Source: JBKCUI01 sp052161605
Lineage (GTDB): Bacteria; Planctomycetota; Planctomycetia; Pirellulales; Pirellulaceae
Length of the DNA stretch: 64,000 nucleotides
Strand: one strand, 5' to 3'
NCBI GenBank assembly: GCA_052161605.1
Contig: CP197409.1
The translations under genes and the position numbers were made by a program. The notes under the pieces are model-generated. The model was not told where the DNA came from. It was given only the letters and a program-made list of their open reading frames with translations, and did no database searches. Positions 55,152 to 63,131 of this stretch are shown here, piece after piece. Positions within the stretch are counted from its first letter, which is position 1; the number at the start of each line of letters is the position of its first letter.

Positions 55152-55295
55152 CGAAATCTGCCATGAATCGGCTGGATGCGGTTTCCCTTCGGATGGTAAC
55201 TGCGTGACCAACGTTGGCAACGCCGCCAACGCGAAATGCAGATCTCAAAACTAGGGAACACGAACATGGCTGCCAAGACCGCCACCAAAACCAAC
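55152..55295 (+). repeat. direct repeat copy 2 (~144 bp)
   Basis: Second copy of the 53677-53819 segment. Here the Lys/Ala-rich ORF runs from ATG 55266 for ten codons (MAAKTATKTN) and then meets TAA at 55296, so it is dead. Together the copies bracket the IS66 fragment and the DUF433-DUF5615 pair. Confidence 0.9.
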
Positions 55296-55297
55296 TA

Positions 55298-55792
55298 AAA
55301 GGGTGCAAATCTGTGCCAGCCACGTTCTTTGTGTTCCATGCTCATGCAAGCGGACCTTGATGATCTCGGCTCGGGATCGCTTTGTCTTTTCATGGCTGGC
55401 GACTGCCAGACCATTCCTGTAACTTTCCGCGACATACGATGCCGACGCGATCTTCTTTTTGCATACGCATGGCCCAGGAAGTGCGTTGTGTCTCATCCCG
55501 TCTGATTCCGTGAGCTTTTGACTGACTGGGGAATGGTGTTCTTCTACCGAGATTTGGTTCCTAAGGAACCGAAGAGTCCCGATGGGGACAGCAATGTCGG
55601 TGGGGCGACGACTAACGGGCTAGCACTGACTGCTGATACCTTTGTTTTCGACTAGGCCTCTGATGGATACAATCAGGGGCGACTGAATTCATTACAGGAA
55701 ATAGTTTTTTTGGTTCAGGCCAAGGCTCAAATCTTGGGCAAGTGATTCCAGGATGAATTCAGTATCCTCCATTTCACGTTGCGGGTTTTACA
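55298..55792. other. non-coding stretch at right edge of island
   Basis: 495 bp between the second direct repeat and the hydrolase gene. Short ORFs on both strands lack family resemblance; no RNA gene or element recognised. It should include the hydrolase promoter near its right end. Confidence 0.4.
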
Positions 55793-56842
55793 ATGGCAGT
55801 CCGTTACTTCATTCGATCAACTGTCACGGTTGCTGCTTTAGGAATCGCATCGTTTGTGGCGACTCCGTTTCTCTATGCTCAGTCCACTCCTCCCTTGTTG
55901 CCTTCGATGAAAGCTGAGGATTGGCCAAATCATCGAGCTGCAATTCTGGAGGGCATGCAGCAAGTCATGGGGAAACTACCATCGCGTGATTCTCTTCCCG
56001 CTGTGGCGATGCAAGTCGTTTCTCAAGTCGATTCGGAGCCCAACATCCTTCTACAAACTCTCCGTTTTGAATCGGAACCAGACGTTTGGGTCCCAGCCTA
56101 TCTTTTCATTCCCAAGGAACCATCCGAGCAGCCTCGCCCGGCGGTTCTATGTCTCCATCAGACCATACCCATCGGTAAAGGGGAGCCTGCTGGTCTAGGA
56201 GGCAGCCCTAATCTCCACTACGCGATCGAGTTGGCTCGCCGCGGCTTCATTGCGTTGGCGCCAGACTACCCTTCGTTCGGCGATTATCACTATGACTTCG
56301 CGAGCAATCCAAAATGGAAAAGTGGTTCGCTCAAAGCGATTTGGGATAACATGCGGGCGATCGACATGCTCGTCGCGAGATCAGACGTTGATGCTACTAA
56401 GATCGGTTGCATCGGTCACTCATTGGGTGGCCATAATACGATCTTCACGTCGGTGTTCGACGAACGCATCCAAGTTGCCGTATCGAGTTGCGGGTTCACT
56501 AGGTTTCATAAATACTATGGTGGCAAGCTCAAGGGGTGGACGAGCGATCGATACATGCCTCGTATCGCGACGGAATACGCTTTGGATCCTGACCGCGTGC
56601 CCTTTGATTTTCCTCAACTGATCGCCGCGATCGCTCCGCGAGCTTTCTTTAGCAACTCGCCGCAGCACGACGCCAATTTCGACTGCGATGGAGTGCGAGA
56701 ATCCATCGACGCAGCCCGCCCCGTCTTCGAAGTCCTAGGAGCATCTGATAACCTGCGAGTCATCTATCCCGACTGCGGACATGATTTTCCGCCAGAGACT
56801 CGCGAAGCGGCTTATCGATTCCTGGAAGATCGCTTGCGATGA
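55793..56842 (+). CDS. exported alpha/beta hydrolase (acetyl xylan esterase/dienelactone hydrolase type)
   Basis: 349 residues with a signal peptide (VAALGIASFVATPFLYAQ). The alpha/beta hydrolase core carries PAVLCLHQTIPIGKGEPAGL, ARRGFIALAPDYPSFGDY, and the nucleophile Ser near residue 210 in GCIGHSLGGHN. The catalytic His is in YPDCGHDFPPETR near the C-terminus, with an acid in the FDCDGV or RVIYPDC region. Typical planctomycete exported esterase; may deacetylate polysaccharides. No operon partner: the ClpP genes downstream run the other way. Confidence 0.85.
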   Translation: MAVRYFIRSTVTVAALGIASFVATPFLYAQSTPPLLPSMKAEDWPNHRAAILEGMQQVMGKLPSRDSLPAVAMQVVSQVDSEPNILLQTLRFESEPDVWVPAYLFIPKEPSEQPRPAVLCLHQTIPIGKGEPAGLGGSPNLHYAIELARRGFIALAPDYPSFGDYHYDFASNPKWKSGSLKAIWDNMRAIDMLVARSDVDATKIGCIGHSLGGHNTIFTSVFDERIQVAVSSCGFTRFHKYYGGKLKGWTSDRYMPRIATEYALDPDRVPFDFPQLIAAIAPRAFFSNSPQHDANFDCDGVRESIDAARPVFEVLGASDNLRVIYPDCGHDFPPETREAAYRFLEDRLR

Positions 56843-57188
56843 CTTTTAAACTCAATTTCAAAAGTTGCGTCGTTCGAAAGTTACGATGTGGGATTCAGCC
56901 GGGTAAAAAAGACATCTCTCGCTGAACGCTACCAGCTCGTGCCAAGCCCTCGTGCCAAGGCTCCGCCTTGGTACAAACTGCCTTGGAGGCTCTGCCTCAT
57001 TTATGACGCTGTTAAGACATCTATCAATCGCCCGAAGAATCAGGCAGAGCCTGAAAGACATTGGGTTACCAGGCGGAGCCCGGTAACCAGTAGGACCAGG
57101 CGGAGCCCAGTAACCAGTCGTAGGTGTTACGCGACAGGTCGGGTAAAAAAAACGTTTTTCACCGTCAGTCGCGAGTCTGGGATATCTT
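56843..57188. other. intergenic region with short GC-rich repeats
   Basis: 346 bp between the convergent hydrolase gene and the first clpP. Contains two direct 24-bp near-copies at 57068-57091 and 57095-57118, GGCTCCGCC/GGAGGCTCTGCC-like motifs in 56955-57060, and two GGGTAAAAAA motifs near 56900 and 57140. No gene seen. Confidence 0.5.
57068..57118. repeat. 24-bp direct repeat, 27-bp period
   Basis: ACCAGGCGGAGCCCGGTAAC and ACCAGGCGGAGCCCAGTAAC, each followed by CAGT, start at 57068 and 57095 with one mismatch. They resemble dispersed GC-rich intergenic repeat units. Confidence 0.75.
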
Positions 57189-57794
57189 TTAGCTGACAGG
57201 CTTAACAGGGGATGGCATGGCATCGACGACTTTGTCGATCAATCCATACTGGACCGCTTCTTCCGGATCCATGAATCGATCGCGATCAGTATCTTTTTCT
57301 ATTTGATCGAGATTCTGACCGCAATGCTTGATGAGAATCTCGTTGAGACGTCTTTTCGTTCTCTGAAACTCTTTCAGGTGAATCGAGATGTCTTCCGCAG
57401 TTCCCTGCATTCCCGCTAAAGGTTGGTGGATCATAATGCGGGAGTTGGGAAGCGAGAATCTCTTATTCTTGGCCCCGGCGGCCAGGAGCACAGCTCCCAT
57501 CGATGCCGCTTGTCCGATGCAGTAAGTCGCGACATCGCACGAGACGAATTGCATGGTGTCGTAGATGGCAAGCCCCGCGCTGACGCTACCACCAGGGCTG
57601 TTGATGTACAGATGGATGTCTGCTTCGGGGTTATCCGATTGCAAGAAAAGCATTTGTGCGACCAAAGCATTGGCAATCTCGTCGTCGACCTGCGTGCCCA
57701 AGAAGATGATGCGGTCTTTGAGCAATCGGCTGTAAATGTCGTAAGCACGCTCCTCGCGCCCCGACTTTTCAATGACATATGGAATTAGCGGCAT
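57189..57794 (-). CDS. clpP: ATP-dependent Clp protease proteolytic subunit
   Basis: 201 residues, full length. Serine peptidase S14: catalytic Ser in GQAASMGAVLLAAG, catalytic His in RIMIHQPLAG, Asp in EKDTDRDRFM. INSPGGSVSAGLAIYDTMQ and the Gly-rich NSPGG oxyanion region are present. ClpP forms a tetradecamer with ClpX/ClpA and degrades misfolded and regulatory proteins. It lies 36 nt downstream of a second clpP on the same strand, so the two are probably co-transcribed. Confidence 0.96.
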   Translation of the reverse strand: MPLIPYVIEKSGREERAYDIYSRLLKDRIIFLGTQVDDEIANALVAQMLFLQSDNPEADIHLYINSPGGSVSAGLAIYDTMQFVSCDVATYCIGQAASMGAVLLAAGAKNKRFSLPNSRIMIHQPLAGMQGTAEDISIHLKEFQRTKRRLNEILIKHCGQNLDQIEKDTDRDRFMDPEEAVQYGLIDKVVDAMPSPVKPVS

Positions 57795-57830
57795 AAAATC
57801 GAACTCCGTTGGATCTACGTGAAAGGGAGA

Positions 57831-58442
57831 TTAGCTTTTGTCTTCTTCGTCGTCGGCAACCGTCTTGGTTAGCAACTGATCCACGAGTCCATACTCTTTG
57901 GCTTCGTTGGCGGTTAGGAAGAAATCGCGATCGGTGTCTTTAGCGATTTGCTCAACGGTCTTTCCTGTGTGCTTGGCCAGGATTTCGTTGAGTTGGGTTC
58001 GCATTCTGAGAATCTCGCGAGCCTGGATCTCGATGTCGGAGATCTGGCCTCTGACACCGCCGTGAGGTTGGTGAACCATCACGGTGCTATTGGGGAGGCA
58101 GTATCGCTTGCCAGGGGAACCACCTGCCAAGAGAACTGCTCCGCCACTGGCAGCTTGCCCGACGCAGTAGGTCGCTACGGGACAAGAAAGCATCTGCATC
58201 GTGTCGTAAATCGCCAGAGTCGAGACCACCTCGCCCCCAGGGGAATTGATGTAAAAGTGGATGTCTTTTCGACGATTTTCACTTTGTAGGTACAACAACT
58301 TCATCACGACATCGTTCGCGTTGCCGGTGTAGATCTCCCCCTGTAGGAAAACGATTCGGTTTTCCAAAAGGAGATCGCCCAACGTCATTTGACGCTGCCG
58401 CTGGTAGCTTTGGTAAGCATGAGAATCGAAAACTGGCGGCAT
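57831..58442 (-). CDS. clpP: ATP-dependent Clp protease proteolytic subunit, second copy
   Basis: 203 residues from ATG 58442, which gives a typical ClpP length. Catalytic Ser in GQAASGGAVLLAGG, His in VMVHQPHGG, Asp in AKDTDRDFFL; the NSPGGEVVSTLAIYDTMQ segment is present. It differs from the neighbouring ClpP in the handle and catalytic flanks (GGVRGQISDIEIQAREIL), so it is a paralogue rather than a recent duplicate, and mixed ClpP1-ClpP2 complexes are possible. The open frame continues to 58535 but without ClpP-like sequence. Acidic tail (DDEEDKS). Confidence 0.95.
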   Translation of the reverse strand: MPPVFDSHAYQSYQRQRQMTLGDLLLENRIVFLQGEIYTGNANDVVMKLLYLQSENRRKDIHFYINSPGGEVVSTLAIYDTMQMLSCPVATYCVGQAASGGAVLLAGGSPGKRYCLPNSTVMVHQPHGGVRGQISDIEIQAREILRMRTQLNEILAKHTGKTVEQIAKDTDRDFFLTANEAKEYGLVDQLLTKTVADDEEDKS

Positions 58443-58799
58443 AAGTGGAAAGTTACTCAACTGCTCTTTCCTTATTGAATGAGTAAAACAAACCGAGTCC
58501 TGTGTACATCTTTTCGATATCGCATCTTTTGACAAGGGTACACCGAAGGAAAGTTGGACTTATCAGGTAAACCGCATGCTACGTGCAAGCGTTCGTATTG
58601 ACCCGGCTTTCCCGCTCTACAGATCGGTTATAAAGTCGTCCCCCATTATGGCGGACCGGATGAATTCGGCGTAAACTACCCCGATCCTGACCGATTTTTC
58701 CATTTGCGTCAGGCTAAGCTTCCAAATTCCCCAGGCTTTGCACTCGGGATGGGGCATGCGATCGATTAAGTCTCCCTACTAGTACCTCGAGGATTACCG
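58443..58799. other. intergenic region, divergent
   Basis: 357 bp between the clpP pair and the phosphosugar mutase gene. Should hold both promoters; no repeat, RNA or further gene recognised. Confidence 0.45.
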
Positions 58800-60620
58800 A
58801 TGACCCTCTCTGTTTCCCAAGCAATTGAGTCCCTAGCAGCAGCCCGCCAAGCTGGTCAGATCACCGACGGCGCCCTGGAGAACTTGAAATGCTGGCTAAC
58901 GGAAGATCGATATGAGGGGTACCGATCGTCTGTGATCGAGCACGTGGAGGCGGGAAAGTGGCAAGCGTTGGATGATGCCTTCTGGACCATTATTCCGTTC
59001 GGAACCGGTGGTCGACGGGGGCGTATGTACCCGATTGGATCCAATGCGATCAACGATCGAACGATCGGGGAAAGTGCCCAGGGGTTGGCGGACTACATCA
59101 AAAGTCAGCCGGAAATTGCGGCTCCTCTTTCCTGTGCCATAGCTTATGACACTCGCAACAATTCCCGCCATTTCGCCGAGCTCTGCGCCTCGATTATGGT
59201 GGCAAACGGTTTTCAGGTCTATTTTTTGGACGATTACCGAGCGACTCCCCAACTTTCGTTTGCGGTTCGCCACAAGCAATGTAGCTGCGGCATCATGGTA
59301 ACGGCGTCCCACAATCCCCCGAGCGATAATGCGGTCAAGGTGTACTGGTCGACGGGAGCGCAAATTCTCCCACCGCACGACTCGGCCATCATCGACCGCG
59401 TGATGAATGTTCAGCAGATTCACACAGTTACGTTCCCAGAGGCCGTCGCGGGAGGCAAGGTCACGATCGTAACCGAGGAGATCGATCGAGCGTTTTTGGC
59501 GGAAGCAGTCAAGTTTGCTTGGCCGGGTAGTCGCGAGGTCCGAGTCATGTATTCCCCTCTGCATGGTGTGGGAGGATATGCTGTACTGCCGCTTCTGGAG
59601 GCTGCTGGATTCAAGGATGTGGTGGTCTTCGGACCGCATGCAGAACCCAACGGTAATTTCCCGAATGTTCCCGGTCACGTCAGTAACCCTGAGAACAGCG
59701 CCGTATTTGATGCCATGATTGCCCAAGCCAAGGAGGACGGTACCGACATCATTTTGGCGACCGATCCCGATTGCGATCGCCTCGGCTGTGCCGCCCCACT
59801 GTCCCTGACGGATCGCAGTCAATGGGGGACGCTTAACGGCAATCAGATCGGTGCCTTGCTAACCGACTACGTATTAAGCAAGATGAAGGCAGCGGGCAAG
59901 CTGACGGAGAAGTCGTATGTTATCAAGACGCTCGTCACCACCGAGCTCACGCGACGGATATCCGAATCGTATGGGGTGCGTTGCGAGGGGAACATCCATG
60001 TTGGTTTCAAGTGGATAGCTGGACTGATGGATTCGCTCGGGCCGGACGACTTTGTATTTGGCACCGAGGAGTCGCATGGTTATTTGATTGGCCAGTATGT
60101 ACGGGACAAAGACGGTGCAGCAGCTTGTTTACTCATGGCTCAGTTGGCGGCAGACCTTAAAGCAGCCGGCTTGACGGTCCATCAGCGATTGGAGCAGCTA
60201 TTGGTCGAGCATGGATGTTACCTCGAGGATTTGATCAATGTGCAGATGGAGGGGAGCGAGGGGATGGCCAACATGAAGAAACTCATGCAATCCCTGCGCG
60301 ACACGCCTCCCGCGACCATGGGCGGTCTGAAAGTCGTCGCAGTCCGGGACTATGGAAATTTGACCATACGCGATTCCACGGGGGCCACCAAGCCACTCGA
60401 TGCACCAAAGAGCAATATGTTGATCATGGACCTAGCATTACCGGGGAGTGACACTCCTTCGGGCAATGCCATCGCTGTTCGTCCTTCGGGGACGGAGCCC
60501 AAGGTCAAGTTTTATCTGTTTGGTTACGAGCCAGTCACAACCGATCTGGCCACCGCCAAGCAGACCGTGTTATCGCGATTAGCCAGCATGAAAGAGGACG
60601 CCAAGAAGCTGAATAAGTAA
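58800..60620 (+). CDS. phosphoglucomutase/phosphomannomutase family phosphosugar mutase
   Basis: 606 residues. Alpha-D-phosphohexomutase fold, four domains. The active-site phosphoserine is in VTASHNPPSDNAVK (Ser about 169), the metal loop is ATDPDCDRLG (about 321), and the sugar-binding loop is FGTEESHGYLIG. The phosphate-binding end is VRPSGTEPKVKFYLFG, and an N-terminal FGTGGRRGRMYPIGSN is also present. The long form with these motifs is like PgcA/bacterial phosphoglucomutases converting glucose-1-P and glucose-6-P; phosphomannomutase activity cannot be excluded. Complete. ATG 58800. Confidence 0.93.
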   Translation: MTLSVSQAIESLAAARQAGQITDGALENLKCWLTEDRYEGYRSSVIEHVEAGKWQALDDAFWTIIPFGTGGRRGRMYPIGSNAINDRTIGESAQGLADYIKSQPEIAAPLSCAIAYDTRNNSRHFAELCASIMVANGFQVYFLDDYRATPQLSFAVRHKQCSCGIMVTASHNPPSDNAVKVYWSTGAQILPPHDSAIIDRVMNVQQIHTVTFPEAVAGGKVTIVTEEIDRAFLAEAVKFAWPGSREVRVMYSPLHGVGGYAVLPLLEAAGFKDVVVFGPHAEPNGNFPNVPGHVSNPENSAVFDAMIAQAKEDGTDIILATDPDCDRLGCAAPLSLTDRSQWGTLNGNQIGALLTDYVLSKMKAAGKLTEKSYVIKTLVTTELTRRISESYGVRCEGNIHVGFKWIAGLMDSLGPDDFVFGTEESHGYLIGQYVRDKDGAAACLLMAQLAADLKAAGLTVHQRLEQLLVEHGCYLEDLINVQMEGSEGMANMKKLMQSLRDTPPATMGGLKVVAVRDYGNLTIRDSTGATKPLDAPKSNMLIMDLALPGSDTPSGNAIAVRPSGTEPKVKFYLFGYEPVTTDLATAKQTVLSRLASMKEDAKKLNK

Positions 60621-60770
60621 ACCGCCTTTCCGGCTGTTTTGTACCTCTTATCGTCATGTTGGCCTGCCGTTTCCAAGCTAGACAACTATCGCTTCTGGTT
60701 TGGACGGAGATTATGATACACAGAGCTTAGAATCCGCCACCCATTCCCTCCCGGAAAGAGTCCTACCTCA

Positions 60771-61955
60771 ATGTCCTCCATACCGTGGTCCATCGCCCAA
60801 GACTCCCTGAACGTCAACTTTTCTATTCCGCAAACCATGCGGCTAAGGTTTACTTCTGAATGTTTCGGTGTGGATTGGGATCAGGTGCTGTCGCTGTTCG
60901 CGAGTGATTCCGAGAAAGCGAGAGTGCAGTTCTGGATTGACGAGGGAGTGGTCGTTGCCAATCCGAATATTCAAAGTGAGTTGGAACGCAGGCTGTTAGC
61001 CTCGACGGATCGTCTCGAGTTGACCTCGTCGTTGCAGTTTGTAGCCGGAGGTGAGCAGGTCAAGAATGATGACGCGACCATCGATCGCATCTTTCGCCAA
61101 ATCGATCATGATGGCTTGGATCGTCGGAGTTACGTCTGCGTTATAGGTGGTGGGGCTCTGTTAGACGGCGTTGGTTATGCGGCAGGAATTGCCCACCGTG
61201 GCATCAGGCTTGTTCGATTCCCGACCACTACGTTGGCACAAGCGGATTCGGGCGTTGGCGTTAAGAACGCGATCAACGCTTACGGGAAGAAAAACTGGAA
61301 AGGAACCTTTGCCGTGCCATGGGCCGTCGTCAACGACCAGTCACTCATCCGTCATCTTCCTCAAAGAGATTTCGTCGCCGGCTTTTCTGAAGCGGTGAAG
61401 GTCTCGTTGCTGAAGAGTCCCGGTGCGTTTCGCTTTCTTTGCGAGCATGCGAAGGAGATTGCGAATCGCGAGTGGGATGCCGTCATGACGGCGATTCGAT
61501 CGAGTGTGCTGATGCATTTACATCATATTACTCATGGGGGTGACCCGTTCGAGGTCCAGGAGGCGCGACCGTTGGACTTTGGCCATTGGTCTGCTCACAA
61601 ATTAGAACACCTAACTCAGTTTCGACTCAGGCATGGCGAAGCAGTTTCCATCGGTGTTGCGATCGACGTAGTTTATTCGCATCTCGTTCATGGGTTAGAG
61701 CGGATGGATATGCTGGCCACCTTGACGGCTCTAGAAGAGTTGGGGCTGCCTATCTTCGATGAGGCTGTAGAATCCGGTGCGATTTTTGATGGGCTCGAAG
61801 AGTTTCGGCAGCATTTGGGGGGGCGTTTGACGCTGACTATGTTGCGTGGAGTCGGGAACAGCATTAATGTTCATGAGATCGACCGGATGGCTATGTTGAA
61901 AGCCATCCGGTTCTTGCAAGATCGGGCAACTAGGCCAAGCCAAGCCGCTCTTTAG
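60771..61955 (+). CDS. 3-dehydroquinate synthase-like protein, EboD type
   Basis: 394 residues of the dehydroquinate synthase fold: NAD-binding VCVIGGGALLDGVGYAAG, VRFPTTTLAQADSGVGVKNA and INAYGKKNWKGTFAVPWAVV, and the metal-binding helix DFGHWSAHKLEHLTQFRLRH. The GEQVKND and KKNWKGTFAVP blocks match EboD-type proteins (products of ebo gene clusters, involved in secondary-metabolite precursor handling or trafficking) better than AroB, where the equivalent is NFGHTIGHAIE. So a role outside the shikimate pathway is likely. No other ebo genes lie in this window. Its 3' end overlaps the convergent sigma gene by 26 nt. Confidence 0.85.
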   Translation: MSSIPWSIAQDSLNVNFSIPQTMRLRFTSECFGVDWDQVLSLFASDSEKARVQFWIDEGVVVANPNIQSELERRLLASTDRLELTSSLQFVAGGEQVKNDDATIDRIFRQIDHDGLDRRSYVCVIGGGALLDGVGYAAGIAHRGIRLVRFPTTTLAQADSGVGVKNAINAYGKKNWKGTFAVPWAVVNDQSLIRHLPQRDFVAGFSEAVKVSLLKSPGAFRFLCEHAKEIANREWDAVMTAIRSSVLMHLHHITHGGDPFEVQEARPLDFGHWSAHKLEHLTQFRLRHGEAVSIGVAIDVVYSHLVHGLERMDMLATLTALEELGLPIFDEAVESGAIFDGLEEFRQHLGGRLTLTMLRGVGNSINVHEIDRMAMLKAIRFLQDRATRPSQAAL

Positions 61956-62853
61956 GATCTTTCAATGCGTGTTGTAACCGATTTAAAGCTTCGGTTTCGA
62001 TCTGCCGGACTCGTTCGCGGGTCAAGCCAAGCTCGGCACCGATCTCTTTGAGGGTATGGGGCGGGGTATCCCCCAAACCAAATCGCATTTTGAGAACGGT
62101 CGCCTCTCGTGCATCGAGGGTCGAGAGCAACTCCAACGCTGTCTTCATCACATCGTGATCAAGCAGTTCTTCGTCTGGGCTCTTGAGTCGTTCGTCCATC
62201 ACCATCTCGCCGAGTGACCAGCCTGACTCGGATTGATCGCTTTGGGGAGTTGCGTTGTGGATCTGAATCGCTTTCTTGATGATGGGAAGCTTTTTCTTGG
62301 GAAGCCCAAGAACGCGGGCCACTTCTTCTTGAGTTGGCATGCGTCCGAGTTCTTCGCTTAATCGCGCCGTTGCTCTCCGCCACTTGCTAAGCAGTTCCAC
62401 CATGTAAGCGGGGATGCGAATGGTTTTCGCAGAGTTGATTAGCGCTCGCTTGATCGACTGTTTGATCCAGTAGCTCGCATAAGTGCTGAAACGGGTGCCC
62501 ATATCGGGGTCAAAGCCCTCCACAGCGCGGAGCAATCCCAGGTTGCCTTCTTCGATCAAGTCTTGTAGGGCGAGCCCTTTGCCAACGTAACTGCGAGAGA
62601 TGTTGACGACGAGTCGGAGGTTCGCTCGAACCATTCGGTCCCTGGCTGCGGCATCACCGCTGGCAATTTGCCGTGCCAGCATTTGCTCTTCCTCGGCGGA
62701 AAGGAGCTTGGTTTCGTTGATCTCGCGCAGATAGGTTTCCAGCGGAGATTGAGGTTGCGCACCATCCTTGGGACTGCGACGACGAGTGATCGATAGCAGA
62801 TCCTCATCCTGTGGTTCCTCCACGTCGCTCAAATACGGTCCAGAATGTGCCAT
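61930..62853 (-). CDS. sigma-70 family RNA polymerase sigma factor (group 1/2)
   Basis: 307 residues from ATG 62853, with GGTGGAG just upstream. Region 1.2 (SPLETYLREINETKLLSAEE), 2.1-2.4 (NLRLVVNISRSYVGKGLALQ; DMGTRFSTYASYWIKQSIKR), region 3 (RRATARLSEELGRMPTQEEV) and 4.2 HTH (HTLKEIGAELGLTRERVRQI). All DNA- and core-binding regions are present but region 1.1 is missing, so this is probably a group 2 or short primary-type factor for housekeeping or stationary phase. The frame extends to 62961 without sigma-like sequence. Convergent overlap with the EboD-like gene by 26 nt. Confidence 0.93.
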   Translation of the reverse strand: MAHSGPYLSDVEEPQDEDLLSITRRRSPKDGAQPQSPLETYLREINETKLLSAEEEQMLARQIASGDAAARDRMVRANLRLVVNISRSYVGKGLALQDLIEEGNLGLLRAVEGFDPDMGTRFSTYASYWIKQSIKRALINSAKTIRIPAYMVELLSKWRRATARLSEELGRMPTQEEVARVLGLPKKKLPIIKKAIQIHNATPQSDQSESGWSLGEMVMDERLKSPDEELLDHDVMKTALELLSTLDAREATVLKMRFGLGDTPPHTLKEIGAELGLTRERVRQIETEALNRLQHALKDPKERLGLA

Positions 62854-63131
62854 TGATACTCCACCTTCCAAGGGTTTCTGACTTTCGAGATGCCGCTCGC
62901 AGGTCGAGCCGAGAACATATCGCAATCGAGGGAATCGACCCAGAAATGCTCGCATATTCAAAGAAATTGCTCCCGGTCAGCGTGTAGCGATTATTCTCGA
63001 CGCGCAAAGCCTTTGCCGACAACGCTTTCCGCCGTACAATCCGCATGGCCGCTAAAACGCGACTAAGGGAAGGTGCTCCAATCCGGACGCCCCATTTCAA
63101 CCGCATTACCCGACTAAGCAAACTCGAAACG

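Noticed and set aside
58896..59822. 308-codon minus-strand ORF.
   Set aside because: Antisense to the phosphosugar mutase gene, whose motifs are all in the plus-strand frame.
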